A stretch of DNA of 33,140 nucleotides, taken from NCBI GenBank assembly GCA_002441585.1, contig DJWS01000008.1:1-33140 (forward strand). Direction: 5' to 3'. Shown here piece by piece: positions 15,712 through 23,335 of the stretch; positions within the stretch are counted from its first letter, which is position 1, and every line of letters begins with the position of its first letter. The notes under the pieces were generated by a model. It ran no database searches, had not been told where the DNA came from, and worked only from the letters and a program-made list of their open reading frames with translations. The position numbers and the translations under genes are program-made. The stretch comes from Candidatus Saccharibacteria bacterium UBA6224 (lineage in GTDB: Bacteria; Patescibacteriota; Saccharimonadia; Saccharimonadales; UBA4665).

Positions 15712-16698
15712 TCAGGCTATGTTGGCCCGGCTGTTCTGAGCAATAAGAGGGGCGACGTGGGTAGTATTGGCGTGGCCTGCGCCGGGGGTTTCAACGACGT
15801 GAAGTTGTGCGCCGTATGGTTTGCACAGCTTTTCGCTGATGGTCTCCGAGGCCTCAGGTCGGACCACGTCATCCTTCGGGTCGATGTAATGGAATATCCG
15901 CGTATCAGGCGTGATGATGCCATTGAATATGCCGGGCGTGTATCGGCCGGTTCGCCCCATCAACTTCGCCATACTCAACCATGTTTTGGGCGGCAATTGA
16001 TCGAATAGACCTGACGACGCTTCACGTACTACCCGTGCCAGATTTGAGGGAGCGAGTGATTTAGACCCTCCAGCCATCTCCATGCTTCTTTCCATAGCAT
16101 AATAACAACCGACGATGAACTTACCACTTACTCCGGCCAGCCTAGGATTGATATATCTAAGATAGCCAAGCGCTTCCTCCATGTAGGTATCGCTGGCCCG
16201 AAAAGGCGAGCTGATTGCGTGGATTTCTGAGACTGGTGGTACGCGGTGGCGTGCCTTGATTGCCCAGGCCATAGACTCTAGGCTCACGGGCAGGCCCATG
16301 CTGTGAGTGATGAGCTTTTGTTCCCGTTCGCCGCCACTCCAAGCATCCCGACGAAAGTAACTGACGAGGGCGGATCCTACAGCGCGTGTACTGATGCCAC
16401 GGCTCGAATACCTGACGGAGGCCATCGGCTCGGCAATGGCAACACTAAGTTCGCGCCTGACCTCATCACCACCGGTTTGTCCCAGGCCGCCAAAGACTAG
16501 GCAGGTGGCACTTTCGTCCTCGCTGGCAACTTCAGTTGGAGATTTCGGCCATCGATTGTTGGTGAGCAGCTGGTCGGTAAACGTGGCCAGAGCACCAACG
16601 GCCAACATGCCCCCGGCAGTAGCAGCAATGGATCGTAAATCAAACGAAGGTGTTTCGGGGTAGTTGGCGAAGGGCCGTTCGAGTGAGTGGGCGGACAT
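15712..16698 (-). CDS. Alpha/beta-hydrolase-like protein with N-terminal hydrophobic segment
   Basis: The 328-residue protein has a hydrophobic segment near 26-46 (AATAGGMLAVGALATFTDQL) and then an alpha/beta-hydrolase-like order of motifs: LVFGGLGQTG, LITHSMGLPVSL (Ser nucleophile in H-S-M-G; the usual first Gly is Thr), YIDPKDDVVRPE (acid) and PGAGHANTTHV (His). It could be a lipase or esterase at the membrane; the substrate is unknown. The ATG is chosen because the reading frame further upstream crosses the promoter and the tRNA-Arg gene. TTTACG-17-TATAAT (16754-16782, minus) is the likely promoter. Confidence 0.72.
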   Translation of the reverse strand: MSAHSLERPFANYPETPSFDLRSIAATAGGMLAVGALATFTDQLLTNNRWPKSPTEVASEDESATCLVFGGLGQTGGDEVRRELSVAIAEPMASVRYSSRGISTRAVGSALVSYFRRDAWSGGEREQKLITHSMGLPVSLESMAWAIKARHRVPPVSEIHAISSPFRASDTYMEEALGYLRYINPRLAGVSGKFIVGCYYAMERSMEMAGGSKSLAPSNLARVVREASSGLFDQLPPKTWLSMAKLMGRTGRYTPGIFNGIITPDTRIFHYIDPKDDVVRPEASETISEKLCKPYGAQLHVVETPGAGHANTTHVAPLIAQNSRANIA

Positions 16699-16753
16699 AT
16701 GGCTGGACTTATCTATATAAATCTTACCATTAGCGGAATCATTAGGTAAACAT

Positions 16754-16782
16754 ATTATATCATGATAGACAATTTTCGTAAA
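16754..16782 (-). promoter_or_regulatory. Promoter of the alpha/beta-hydrolase gene with TATCATGATA palindrome
   Basis: On the minus strand TTTACG (16777-16782), 17 bases and TATAAT (16754-16759), extended by TGA. A perfect 10-bp palindrome TATCATGATA (16758-16767) touches the -10. The 9-mer ATCATGATA also lies inside the murA operator at 11606-11614, in the same place relative to the -10. Confidence 0.65.
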
Positions 16783-16786
16783 TAAA

Positions 16787-16813
16787 AGCCAAGAGCTAAA
16801 CTTTCGCTTGGCT
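16787..16813 (-). terminator. Terminator-like hairpin, minus strand
   Basis: AGCCAAG/CTTGGCT stem (7 bp, 13-nt loop) followed on the minus strand by TTTATTT. It is a second possible stop behind tRNA-Arg(CCG) and lies just before the hydrolase promoter. Confidence 0.5.
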
Positions 16814-16820
16814 CTTTGCA

Positions 16821-16841
16821 TGGTACTCCCGCACAGGAATC
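16821..16841 (-). repeat. Copy of the tRNA-Arg(CCG) 3' end
   Basis: TGGTACTCCCGCACAGGAATC equals the tRNA 3' end at 16991-17010 except for one inserted T. It is a direct repeat 170 bases away and includes the CCA and the acceptor/T-arm strand. The rest of the tRNA is missing; a GC-rich hairpin region (16842-16950) without a gene follows. Confidence 0.7.
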
Positions 16842-16956
16842 CGTCGTCGCCGATGGCTCCTTTGGGATAATGCTGCAGCCGTGCTCGAAGCAAGCTTCTG
16901 TGCGCGACTTTGATTATCGAACTCCGGCTATGCCGGACGGTTCGCCTCCTGTGGCA

Positions 16957-16990
16957 GCAAAAAGACCTGACAGAAATCAGGTCTTTTTGC
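16957..16990. terminator. Bidirectional terminator next to tRNA-Arg(CCG)
   Basis: A 14-bp stem GCAAAAAGACCTGA/TCAGGTCTTTTTGC with loop CAGAAA directly touches the tRNA CCA end. The outer part of the stem is the same as in 3924-3954. Confidence 0.9.
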
Positions 16991-17067
16991 TGGTACCCCG
17001 CACAGGAATCGAACCTGCAACCTTTGGTACCGGAAACCAACGCTCTATCCAATTGAGCTAACGGGGC
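16991..17067 (-). tRNA. tRNA-Arg (CCG)
   Basis: A cloverleaf on the minus strand: acceptor GCCCCGT/GCGGGGT, anticodon stem TTGGT/ACCAA with loop TTCCGGT, anticodon CCG (reads CGG), T-loop TTCGATT, CCA encoded. A TATAAT at 17077-17082 (minus) puts the transcript start almost at the tRNA 5' end. Confidence 0.95.
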
Positions 17068-17094
17068 ATATATCTGATTATAAATGTGCCTAAC

Positions 17095-17166
17095 GCTCAA
17101 TTGGATAGAGCGTAAACGCTGACTTATCCTATTCGGCTACGCCTATGCAATTGAGCTAACGGGGCT
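17095..17166. repeat. Two tRNA-Arg 5'-half fragments in opposite orientation
   Basis: CAATTGAGCTAACGGGGC (17149-17166) repeats the 5' end of tRNA-Arg(CCG) in the same orientation. GCTCAATTGGATAGAGCGT (17096-17114) repeats the D-arm in the opposite orientation. Neither can form a complete tRNA. Between them is a small inverted repeat. No gene is present in 17068-17230. Confidence 0.65.
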
Positions 17167-17230
17167 AAACTTGGCTTGTCAGGGTGCAGTATACTACGAT
17201 ACACCATGACAGAACAGAGGAGGTATTACG

Positions 17231-17437
17231 ATGGGTGTGCGCGAAGAATTCGATTCTATGGTTAACCAAGATCCATTGCTCCAGGAACTGGCCAGGCTTG
17301 GCGGGGAGTCGCCGGCGCACCAAATTATAGGCCGGATAGGTCATTATGCGGTACGCTTCCTAGAGGGGATGGGAAGGGGCTATATGCCGCTCATCATAGG
17401 CATGACCCCCGGACTAATCGATAGAGACCAGACATAA
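17231..17437 (+). CDS. Small protein, 68 aa, unknown
   Basis: The frame starts after AGAGGAGG, an excellent ribosome site. The N-terminal part is helical and charged (VREEFDSMVNQDPLLQELA), the middle is Gly/Arg-rich (HQIIGRIGHYAVRFLEGMGR), and the end YMPLIIGMTPGLIDRDQT is weakly hydrophobic. There is no clear membrane helix. I recognise no family. It lies alone between tRNA-Arg(CCG) and the LANTG surface protein. Confidence 0.6.
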   Translation: MGVREEFDSMVNQDPLLQELARLGGESPAHQIIGRIGHYAVRFLEGMGRGYMPLIIGMTPGLIDRDQT

Positions 17438-17483
17438 GCATATTCGACTGTATAATGTTGATGACTTACTTGCCTTCTTATGA

Positions 17484-17489
17484 TATAAT
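17484..17489 (+). promoter_or_regulatory. Extended -10 box before the LANTG protein
   Basis: TGATATAAT, an extended -10, 27 bases before the ATG at 17517. The -35 is weak. AGAGG lies 11 bases upstream of the start. Confidence 0.6.
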
Positions 17490-17516
17490 TGTGCAACAAA
17501 AGAGGACTATTTTAAG

Positions 17517-18014
17517 ATGGCAACACCGGAGTACCCAGAACAGCGCTACGTCGTTACGTCACTGTTTCGCTACATAATAGCGGGTGTATTGTTCGTGGCA
17601 TTAGTTGCAGTTTTTGCTTGGTTCTTTTTCTTCCGCAACGCTAACAACGGCGACAAAGTTGCCACCAACAACGATGGATCATCGCAACAAATCACTGATG
17701 ACTCGAACAAAGACAATTCGACCACCGATGACACGACTAAATCAAATAACGAAAATACCTCCGATAACAGCTCCACAACATCCGGCGAAAACACTAGCCA
17801 ACCACCTGCCGATACCAACACCGAAACGCCCAAGCCTAGTGACACCACCAACTCGGATCAAACAGCTGGCGACTCTAATTCGTCGGACACCCAACCCGCC
17901 ACGAGTGGCGAGCTGGCTAATACTGGCCCAGGTGAAACGCTAGGCCTATTCGTAGTAGTTGCTATAGTAGCCGGTTTGCTCCGCCGCCACTACCTGAGTC
18001 GCCAAAACGGCTGA
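17517..18014 (+). CDS. Small surface protein with two membrane segments and LANTG sorting-like end
   Basis: The 165-residue protein has a membrane helix at about 18-40, a low-complexity Asn/Asp/Ser/Thr linker of about 90 residues, and then GELANTGPGETLG, a second hydrophobic segment and RRHYLSRQNG. LANTG plus hydrophobic stretch plus RRHY matches the LPHTAG protein (KRHYR) and the LVNTG surface protein, so it is a third candidate substrate of the sortase at 8069. The linker is probably extracellular and disordered. There is no folded domain, so it may be a spacer or membrane-to-wall tether (inference). Confidence 0.78.
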   Translation: MATPEYPEQRYVVTSLFRYIIAGVLFVALVAVFAWFFFFRNANNGDKVATNNDGSSQQITDDSNKDNSTTDDTTKSNNENTSDNSSTTSGENTSQPPADTNTETPKPSDTTNSDQTAGDSNSSDTQPATSGELANTGPGETLGLFVVVAIVAGLLRRHYLSRQNG

Positions 18015-18054
18015 TTGCAGCGCCAAATAATTTGGTAATTAAGCACAGACAGTA

Positions 18055-20436
18055 TTATTTATCGTGATGCGACCATTCCCAGTCGTGCACCTCGGGCATG
18101 TCGACGCCATGCTTATTGATGTACTCTCGGTGTTCGACAAGCTTGCGCTTCATGGTTTCTTTCAGATACACGCCTTTGCTGCCGCCTTGCTCGGGCAAGC
18201 GGTCAATCGTATCGATGACCAGATTGAATCGGTCGATATTATTGAGTACGCACATGTCGAAAGCTGTCGTGATGGTGCCCTCCTCTTTGTAGCCCCGAAC
18301 GTGCATGTTGCGATTGGCGCGCCGGTAGGTCAGACGGTGGATTAACCACGGGTAGCCATGGAAAGCGAAGATGATGTGCTTGTCGCGGGTAAAGATAGAA
18401 TTGTAATCGACATCGCTTAAGCCGTGCGGCCCTTCCGATTCGGGCTCCAGTTTCATCAGGTCGACGACATTCACGACGCGTATTTTCAGCTCGGGCAGGT
18501 GTTCGCGCAAAATCGACACGGCCGCCAGGGTCTCCATGGTCGGTACGTCGCCAGCGCAAGCCATGACGACATCAGGCTCGCTATCCTGGTCGTTGCTGGC
18601 CCACTGCCAGATACCGATACCCTGCGTGCAGTGCTCAATGGCTTCGGGCATGCTCAGGAATTGCGGTGCCTCCTCGTGCTTGCCACTGATGACCAGGTTT
18701 ATGTAATTCTCACTTCTGAGGCAGTGGTCCATCGTCGAAAGCAGCGTGTTGGCGTCCGGCGGCAAGTAGACCCGGACGATCTCGCTCTTTTTGTTGATAA
18801 GGTGATTTATGAAGCCGGGGTCTTGGTGAGTAAAGCCGTTGTGGTCCTGTCGCCAGACGTGTGACGTCAACAGATAGTTAAGCGAGGCGATGCTTTCGCG
18901 CCATGGTAGTTCGTCTGACATCTTCAGCCATTTGGCGTGTTGATTTACCATGGAATCGACGATGCGGATGAAGGCTTCGTAACTATGCAGCAGCCCATGG
19001 CGGCCGGTTAGCAAGTATCCCTCGAGCCAGCCTTGCGCCTGGTGCTCACTCAGCATGGAATCGAGTACGCGGCCTGAAGTATTGAGAAATTCGTCACCTT
19101 CGGAAGTGCGAGCGTTCCATTGACGATCAGTCACATCGAAAACGGCATTCAGCTTGTTGGACATGGTTTCGTCGGGGCTGAAAATTCGGAAGTTGTTCGA
19201 CTCCATGTTGTTCTTGATGACGTCACGCAAAAACGGTCCCAGCGCCAGCATGCAACTGGCGTGAGTCTTGGTTGGCTTCGGCACGTCGAGGGCATAATCG
19301 CGAAAATCAGGCATGTTAAGCGGGCGAAGTAGCTTGCCGCCGTTGGTATGAGGATTGGCGCCCATCCGGCGGTCTCCCTTCGGTGCCAATTCGGCTAATT
19401 CCGGCAACAGCCTGCCTTTTTCGTCGAATAACTCCTCGGGTTTGTAGCTGCGCAACCAGTCATCCAGCTGCTGCAAATGTTCGGGATGATCGGGCGCCAT
19501 GCTGAGCGGAACCTGGTGCGAACGGAAATTGCCTTCGTTCGGCAGCCCGTTAATCGTTTTTGGTCCGGTCCAGCCTTTGGGTGAATTCAGGATTATCATT
19601 GGCCAGCGCGGACGCATCGGGTGGTCGACATCGGCTGCATCGGCTTTGATTCGCTGTATTTCCGTCGTGGCCCTATCGAGGGTGGCGGCCATAAGTTGGT
19701 GCATGTGTTCTGGATTGTCGCCCTCCACGAAGTAAGGCGTCCAGCCGTAGCCACGAAAAAGCTGCTCGAGCTCATCATGCTCGATCCGTGCCAATAGTGT
19801 CGGATTCGAAATTTTGTAGCCATTTAAGTGCAGGATAGGCAAGACCACGCCATCGGACTGCGGGTTCAGGAATTTATTAGAGTGCCAAGCAGTCGCTAGC
19901 GGCCCGGTTTCAGCCTCGCCATCACCAACGATGCAGGCGACCACCAAATCCGGGTTATCGAAAGCTGCGCCGAACGCATGGCTCAGTGAGTACCCAAGTT
20001 CGCCACCCTCATGGATCGATCCGGGTGTCTGCGGCGAAACGTGGCTGGAGATGCCACCCGGGAAAGAGAACTGCTGGAATAGTTTCTTCATGCCCGCTTC
20101 GTCCTGGGTAATATTGGGATAAACTTCGCTGTATGTACCCTCGAGGTAGACGTTCCCGACGAGCGCCGGGCCACCGTGACCAGGACCGGATATGTATATC
20201 ATGTTGAGATCGTGGTTCTTGATGATGCGGTTGAGGTGCGCATAGATGAAGTTCTGGCCAGGTGTGGTCCCCCAGTGTCCTAGTAGCAATTTCTTGATGT
20301 CGGTTTTTTCGAGTGGACGCCGGAGCAGGGGGTTGTCGCCCAGATAAATCTGGCCAACTGACAGGTAATTTGCCGCGCGCCAGTACGCGTCTATCTTACG
20401 TAGCTCATCCTGGCCTAGCGGCTTGTCCTCATTCAT
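18055..20436 (-). CDS. xfp: Xylulose-5-phosphate/fructose-6-phosphate phosphoketolase
   Basis: The 793-residue TPP enzyme has the standard family length. It splits xylulose-5-P (or fructose-6-P) with phosphate into acetyl-P and glyceraldehyde-3-P (or erythrose-4-P). Visible motifs are GHWGTTPGQNFIYAHLNR (53-70), YISGPGHGGPA, SHVSPQTPGSIHEGGELGYS, the TPP motif GDGEAETGP (171-179), HLNGYKISNPT and VVMACAGDVPT. The start overlaps the ackA stop by 8 bases (ATGAATGA), with GGGGGAAG before it, so the two genes are translationally coupled. With AckA it yields one ATP per acetyl-P. Confidence 0.98.
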   Translation of the reverse strand: MNEDKPLGQDELRKIDAYWRAANYLSVGQIYLGDNPLLRRPLEKTDIKKLLLGHWGTTPGQNFIYAHLNRIIKNHDLNMIYISGPGHGGPALVGNVYLEGTYSEVYPNITQDEAGMKKLFQQFSFPGGISSHVSPQTPGSIHEGGELGYSLSHAFGAAFDNPDLVVACIVGDGEAETGPLATAWHSNKFLNPQSDGVVLPILHLNGYKISNPTLLARIEHDELEQLFRGYGWTPYFVEGDNPEHMHQLMAATLDRATTEIQRIKADAADVDHPMRPRWPMIILNSPKGWTGPKTINGLPNEGNFRSHQVPLSMAPDHPEHLQQLDDWLRSYKPEELFDEKGRLLPELAELAPKGDRRMGANPHTNGGKLLRPLNMPDFRDYALDVPKPTKTHASCMLALGPFLRDVIKNNMESNNFRIFSPDETMSNKLNAVFDVTDRQWNARTSEGDEFLNTSGRVLDSMLSEHQAQGWLEGYLLTGRHGLLHSYEAFIRIVDSMVNQHAKWLKMSDELPWRESIASLNYLLTSHVWRQDHNGFTHQDPGFINHLINKKSEIVRVYLPPDANTLLSTMDHCLRSENYINLVISGKHEEAPQFLSMPEAIEHCTQGIGIWQWASNDQDSEPDVVMACAGDVPTMETLAAVSILREHLPELKIRVVNVVDLMKLEPESEGPHGLSDVDYNSIFTRDKHIIFAFHGYPWLIHRLTYRRANRNMHVRGYKEEGTITTAFDMCVLNNIDRFNLVIDTIDRLPEQGGSKGVYLKETMKRKLVEHREYINKHGVDMPEVHDWEWSHHDK

Positions 20437-21550
20437 TGCTGTCTTCCCCCTTGATGATATTTTGCATGTCTCGAGCCATCGTCAGCGCCTCGTTGGTCGC
20501 TATGACGTGCACCCCCACACTGCAATTATCGGCCGAAATCCGCTCGGCCGAGGCTTGGTTGCGCTCTTCGTCGAGCGTGATGCCCAAGAATGCTAGATCA
20601 GAACAAACGCGCCCCCTAATTGGCGCCGATACTTCACCGATGCCACCGCTAAACACCAGACTGTTGATGCCGCCGAGCGCTGCAGCGTAGGCACCAATGA
20701 ATTTCCTGACGCTGTAGCAAAAAATATCGACAGCCTCTTTGGCGCGCTGATCGGTCGTTTCCATGTCCAGCAACTGTTTCATGTCAGATGTGGTCTCCGA
20801 TATACCAAGCAAACCTGATTCAAAGCCGATCAGGTGACTGAGCTGTTCGGCATCGAGCTGCTGGTTGTGGGCGATGACAGTCAAGATTCCCGGATCTATA
20901 TCACCAGACCTGGTGCTCATCGGTATGCCCCCGGCGGGCGTCAGGCCCATGCTGGTATCGATGGGCTTACCATCACTTACGGCCGCCAGACTGGCGCCAT
21001 TGCCCAGGTGGGCAAAGATGATTTTGCCGCGAGCCGCCTCCGGCCCGGCAATGCGTTCGAACTCATGCAATAGATATACATAAGATAACCCGTGAAAGCC
21101 GTAGCGTCGCAACCCGGCAGCTTCATAGCGGCGCGGGATTGGTAGCAGGCGTGATTCGACGGGCAGGTCATGGAAGAATGCCGTGTCAAAACAGGCAATC
21201 GGTGTCGCAGCTGGGAAAACCTCATGGAGTTGTTCGATTAGGCTTATCTGGTCGGGCAAATGCTCGGGATCAAGGGGTACGAGCGAGTTGAGCTCGTCAA
21301 TGACTTCATCGGTTACGACGCAAGATGATGCATGGTGTGGTCCGCCGTGCACCACGCGATGACCGACGGCTACGACCTGTTCGGGTGCGGCGTGTTCGTC
21401 GACCCATTCCCGAATTAGCCTGGTCGCGGATTCGCTATCTTCGGCTTTGTCGTTATGTATTTCTTCTAATGTCTCTGCATTGAACAAGCAGAATTTAATG
21501 CTCGAAGACCCGGCATTAACAGTTAATAGATATGCGCCCCCACCGTCCAT
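20429..21550 (-). CDS. ackA: Acetate kinase
   Basis: The 373-residue protein makes acetate and ATP from acetyl-P and ADP. Motifs in order are LLTVNAGSSSIKF, GHRVVHGG, CFDTAFFHDLP, YGFHGLSYVYL, FAHLGNGASLA, STRSGDIDPG and FSGGIGE. It is about 25 residues shorter than the E. coli enzyme. In the DTAFH motif the His is replaced by Phe with a His next to it, as I recall from other phosphoketolase-linked acetate kinases. GGAG is 12-15 bases before the ATG. A short upstream frame in the same phase ends 3 bases before it. Confidence 0.96.
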   Translation of the reverse strand: MDGGGAYLLTVNAGSSSIKFCLFNAETLEEIHNDKAEDSESATRLIREWVDEHAAPEQVVAVGHRVVHGGPHHASSCVVTDEVIDELNSLVPLDPEHLPDQISLIEQLHEVFPAATPIACFDTAFFHDLPVESRLLPIPRRYEAAGLRRYGFHGLSYVYLLHEFERIAGPEAARGKIIFAHLGNGASLAAVSDGKPIDTSMGLTPAGGIPMSTRSGDIDPGILTVIAHNQQLDAEQLSHLIGFESGLLGISETTSDMKQLLDMETTDQRAKEAVDIFCYSVRKFIGAYAAALGGINSLVFSGGIGEVSAPIRGRVCSDLAFLGITLDEERNQASAERISADNCSVGVHVIATNEALTMARDMQNIIKGEDSNE

Positions 21551-21553
21551 CTG

Positions 21554-21628
21554 CTAGCAATTCTCCGCTCCCGAGTGACCGCAAGCGTGGCACGGCACGA
21601 ATACGATAAGTGATAGAGCGTCTTTCAT
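21554..21628 (-). CDS. Possible leaderless leader peptide (24 aa, Cys/His-rich) before ackA
   Basis: On the minus strand TATGAT (21635-21640) is followed by six bases and an ATG opening 24 codons that end at TAG, 3 bases before the ackA ATG and in the same frame. The peptide ends PCHACGHSGAENC, with three Cys and two His spaced like half of a zinc site. It may be a leader peptide that couples ackA translation, an independent mini-protein, or the 5' part of ackA before an amber mutation. Confidence 0.4.
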   Translation of the reverse strand: MKDALSLIVFVPCHACGHSGAENC

Positions 21629-21763
21629 GCCCCTATCATAACAGATAAAGCTTATGTTCGTTGTGGTATGTGCCTTGGTATCGCAAAATTTGTGTTATCT
21701 GTACCACAAAATCGAGATAGTCACCACCAGCTCGGCTGTTGGTTGGGGAGTATACTCGGAATC

Positions 21764-22114
21764 ATGACTGATAATAATTTGGAAGTTGATGATTACATAG
21801 CCCAGTTTGGTGGCGAGACGCGTCGGCGGCTGGAAGCCCTACGTCAGCTCATCCGCGAAACTTCGCCCGATGCCACGGAAGCTATGTCGTATGGGATCGT
21901 CGGCTACAAAAGAAACGGTAAGCCCTTGGTCTACATCGGCGGCTTCGACAGGCACATCGGTTTTTATGCGACGCCGAATGGACACGAGGCTTTTGCAGAT
22001 GAATTTGCAAAATACAAGCAAGGCAAAGGCTCGGTCCAGCTACCCCTCAATGAGCCTTTGCCGATAGGCTTGATCAAACGCGTCATAAAATATCGCAACC
22101 AGCAAACTGGGTAG
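21764..22114 (+). CDS. DUF1801/YdhG-like protein
   Basis: The 116-residue protein matches the DUF1801 family (frataxin-like fold, sometimes called iron chaperone-like): YIAQFGGETRRRLEALRQLI, MSYGIVGYKRNGKPLVYIGG, HIGFYATP, YKQGKGSVQLPLNEPLP and LIKRVIKYR. The function of the family is poorly known. A TATACT -10 (21751-21756) ends 7 bases before the ATG, so the mRNA would be leaderless; the in-frame extension to 21668 covers the promoter and is rejected. It stands alone. Confidence 0.85.
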   Translation: MTDNNLEVDDYIAQFGGETRRRLEALRQLIRETSPDATEAMSYGIVGYKRNGKPLVYIGGFDRHIGFYATPNGHEAFADEFAKYKQGKGSVQLPLNEPLPIGLIKRVIKYRNQQTG

Positions 22115-22222
22115 TGCCCAACCTTTATCGTCCCTAACCTGTTTAACATCCAGGGTGTAAGTAATATTACTGGGTTATTTTCTTCACTGGCTTATGCTGG
22201 ATACAGACTTTTGGAGGGTAGT

Positions 22223-23335
22223 ATGATTTCATTTGTTTGGTCTTCGAAACATCCGTTCGTGTCGGGCTCGGGGGGTTCGGAAAGTTACACGGCAGGCCAT
22301 ATACGTGAGCTTGCTAGGCGGGGAATACCGGCCCGTGTGATTACTATCGGGCATGGCGAAAAAGATGGGCGCGATGATTTTCCGGATATAGAATTTTTGG
22401 CGCTATCGTCGGCCGATCAGTTGGCGAATCTGGACGATACCATCGTGTTTGTGACCTATCCGCTGGATGTGAAAGCCAGGCGACCGTCGTACGCGATATT
22501 GCATTGTCCACCGCCAAATTACCAGCACGGTGATCCGCTATATGACCGCAAGGCATTTAAGGGCAAGCGGCTCATCACCGCTAGTAAATTTGCAGCCGGC
22601 ATGTGGCGGATGTATCTCAAGGCAAAAACCGGCCGCATGCCTACTGTCTACCCATTTGCCGATCCCGTCTTCCGCGAGGTTCAGCGCGAGATATTCGATC
22701 CCTCGGAGCCGACGCGCATATTATTTGCCGGCAGGTTAAGCGCCGATAAAGGTATTTATACTTTGCTGGCAGCTCTACATATGGAAAGTCTTCAGAATCT
22801 TGACCTGCAGATAACCGCCACCAGGGCTGGCTCGTATACAGAAGAGGGAAAGACCATCGAACGATTGCTCGAGGCGCACCCAGGGGTCGAGCTGATAAAC
22901 GCCCGAAAAACCCCTCTTGAAATGGCCAGGTTGATGGCCAAGAATGACATCGTGGTCATGCCCTCTAGCGATATTTTCTGGAAGGAGCTGTTTGGGATGC
23001 TGTCTATAGAGGCCCAGCACGCTGGCTGCCGAGTTGTCGCTTCGCGCACCGGTGGTCTGCCGGAAACGAACTGCGGTGGAGTAGTGTTTGCCCGTCCGGA
23101 TAATCCTAAGGCGCTAGCAGCCGCGATTGCTGAGGCAGCCAAGCTGGGTCCGCTGAGTCAGATGGAACGGCAGGCTGCGTCTAGACGCTTTACGATCGAG
23201 GCATCGGTTGACAGCCTGCTGAAAGCGCTCAATTATCGACCATCAGTACTGCGACGACGGCCTCATAAGGGTCTAGCCGTACCGAATCTTCCGTTTGCAG
23301 TGCCGTCTCGACTTTCCCAGCGCTCGAGACAATAA
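22223..23335 (+). CDS. Family 4-type glycosyltransferase (GT-B fold)
   Basis: The 370-residue protein shows the GT-B order: an N-terminal acceptor domain with GSGGSESYTAGHIRELARRG (Gly-rich loop), then RILFAGRLSADKG, ITATRAGSY, MARLMAKNDIVVMPSS and FGMLSIEAQHAGCRVVASR (the E-x7-E region that binds the nucleotide sugar), and TGGLPETNCGGVVF. It likely transfers a sugar from a nucleotide donor to an envelope or storage glycan. The start has GGAGGG 4 bases upstream; a TTG at 22211 is rejected. The last 36 codons lie opposite the end of the GH13 gene. Confidence 0.88.
   Translation: MISFVWSSKHPFVSGSGGSESYTAGHIRELARRGIPARVITIGHGEKDGRDDFPDIEFLALSSADQLANLDDTIVFVTYPLDVKARRPSYAILHCPPPNYQHGDPLYDRKAFKGKRLITASKFAAGMWRMYLKAKTGRMPTVYPFADPVFREVQREIFDPSEPTRILFAGRLSADKGIYTLLAALHMESLQNLDLQITATRAGSYTEEGKTIERLLEAHPGVELINARKTPLEMARLMAKNDIVVMPSSDIFWKELFGMLSIEAQHAGCRVVASRTGGLPETNCGGVVFARPDNPKALAAAIAEAAKLGPLSQMERQAASRRFTIEASVDSLLKALNYRPSVLRRRPHKGLAVPNLPFAVPSRLSQRSRQ

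Noticed and set aside
16821..17067. An active integrative element bounded by tRNA att sites
   Set aside because: The interval between the tRNA 3' copies is only 170 bases and holds no integrase.
21554..21556. Recoding of the in-frame TAG before ackA (amber read as an amino acid)
   Set aside because: The ackA ATG follows at once and the protein from that ATG has a normal N-terminus, so read-through is not needed. Kept only as a possible leader peptide.
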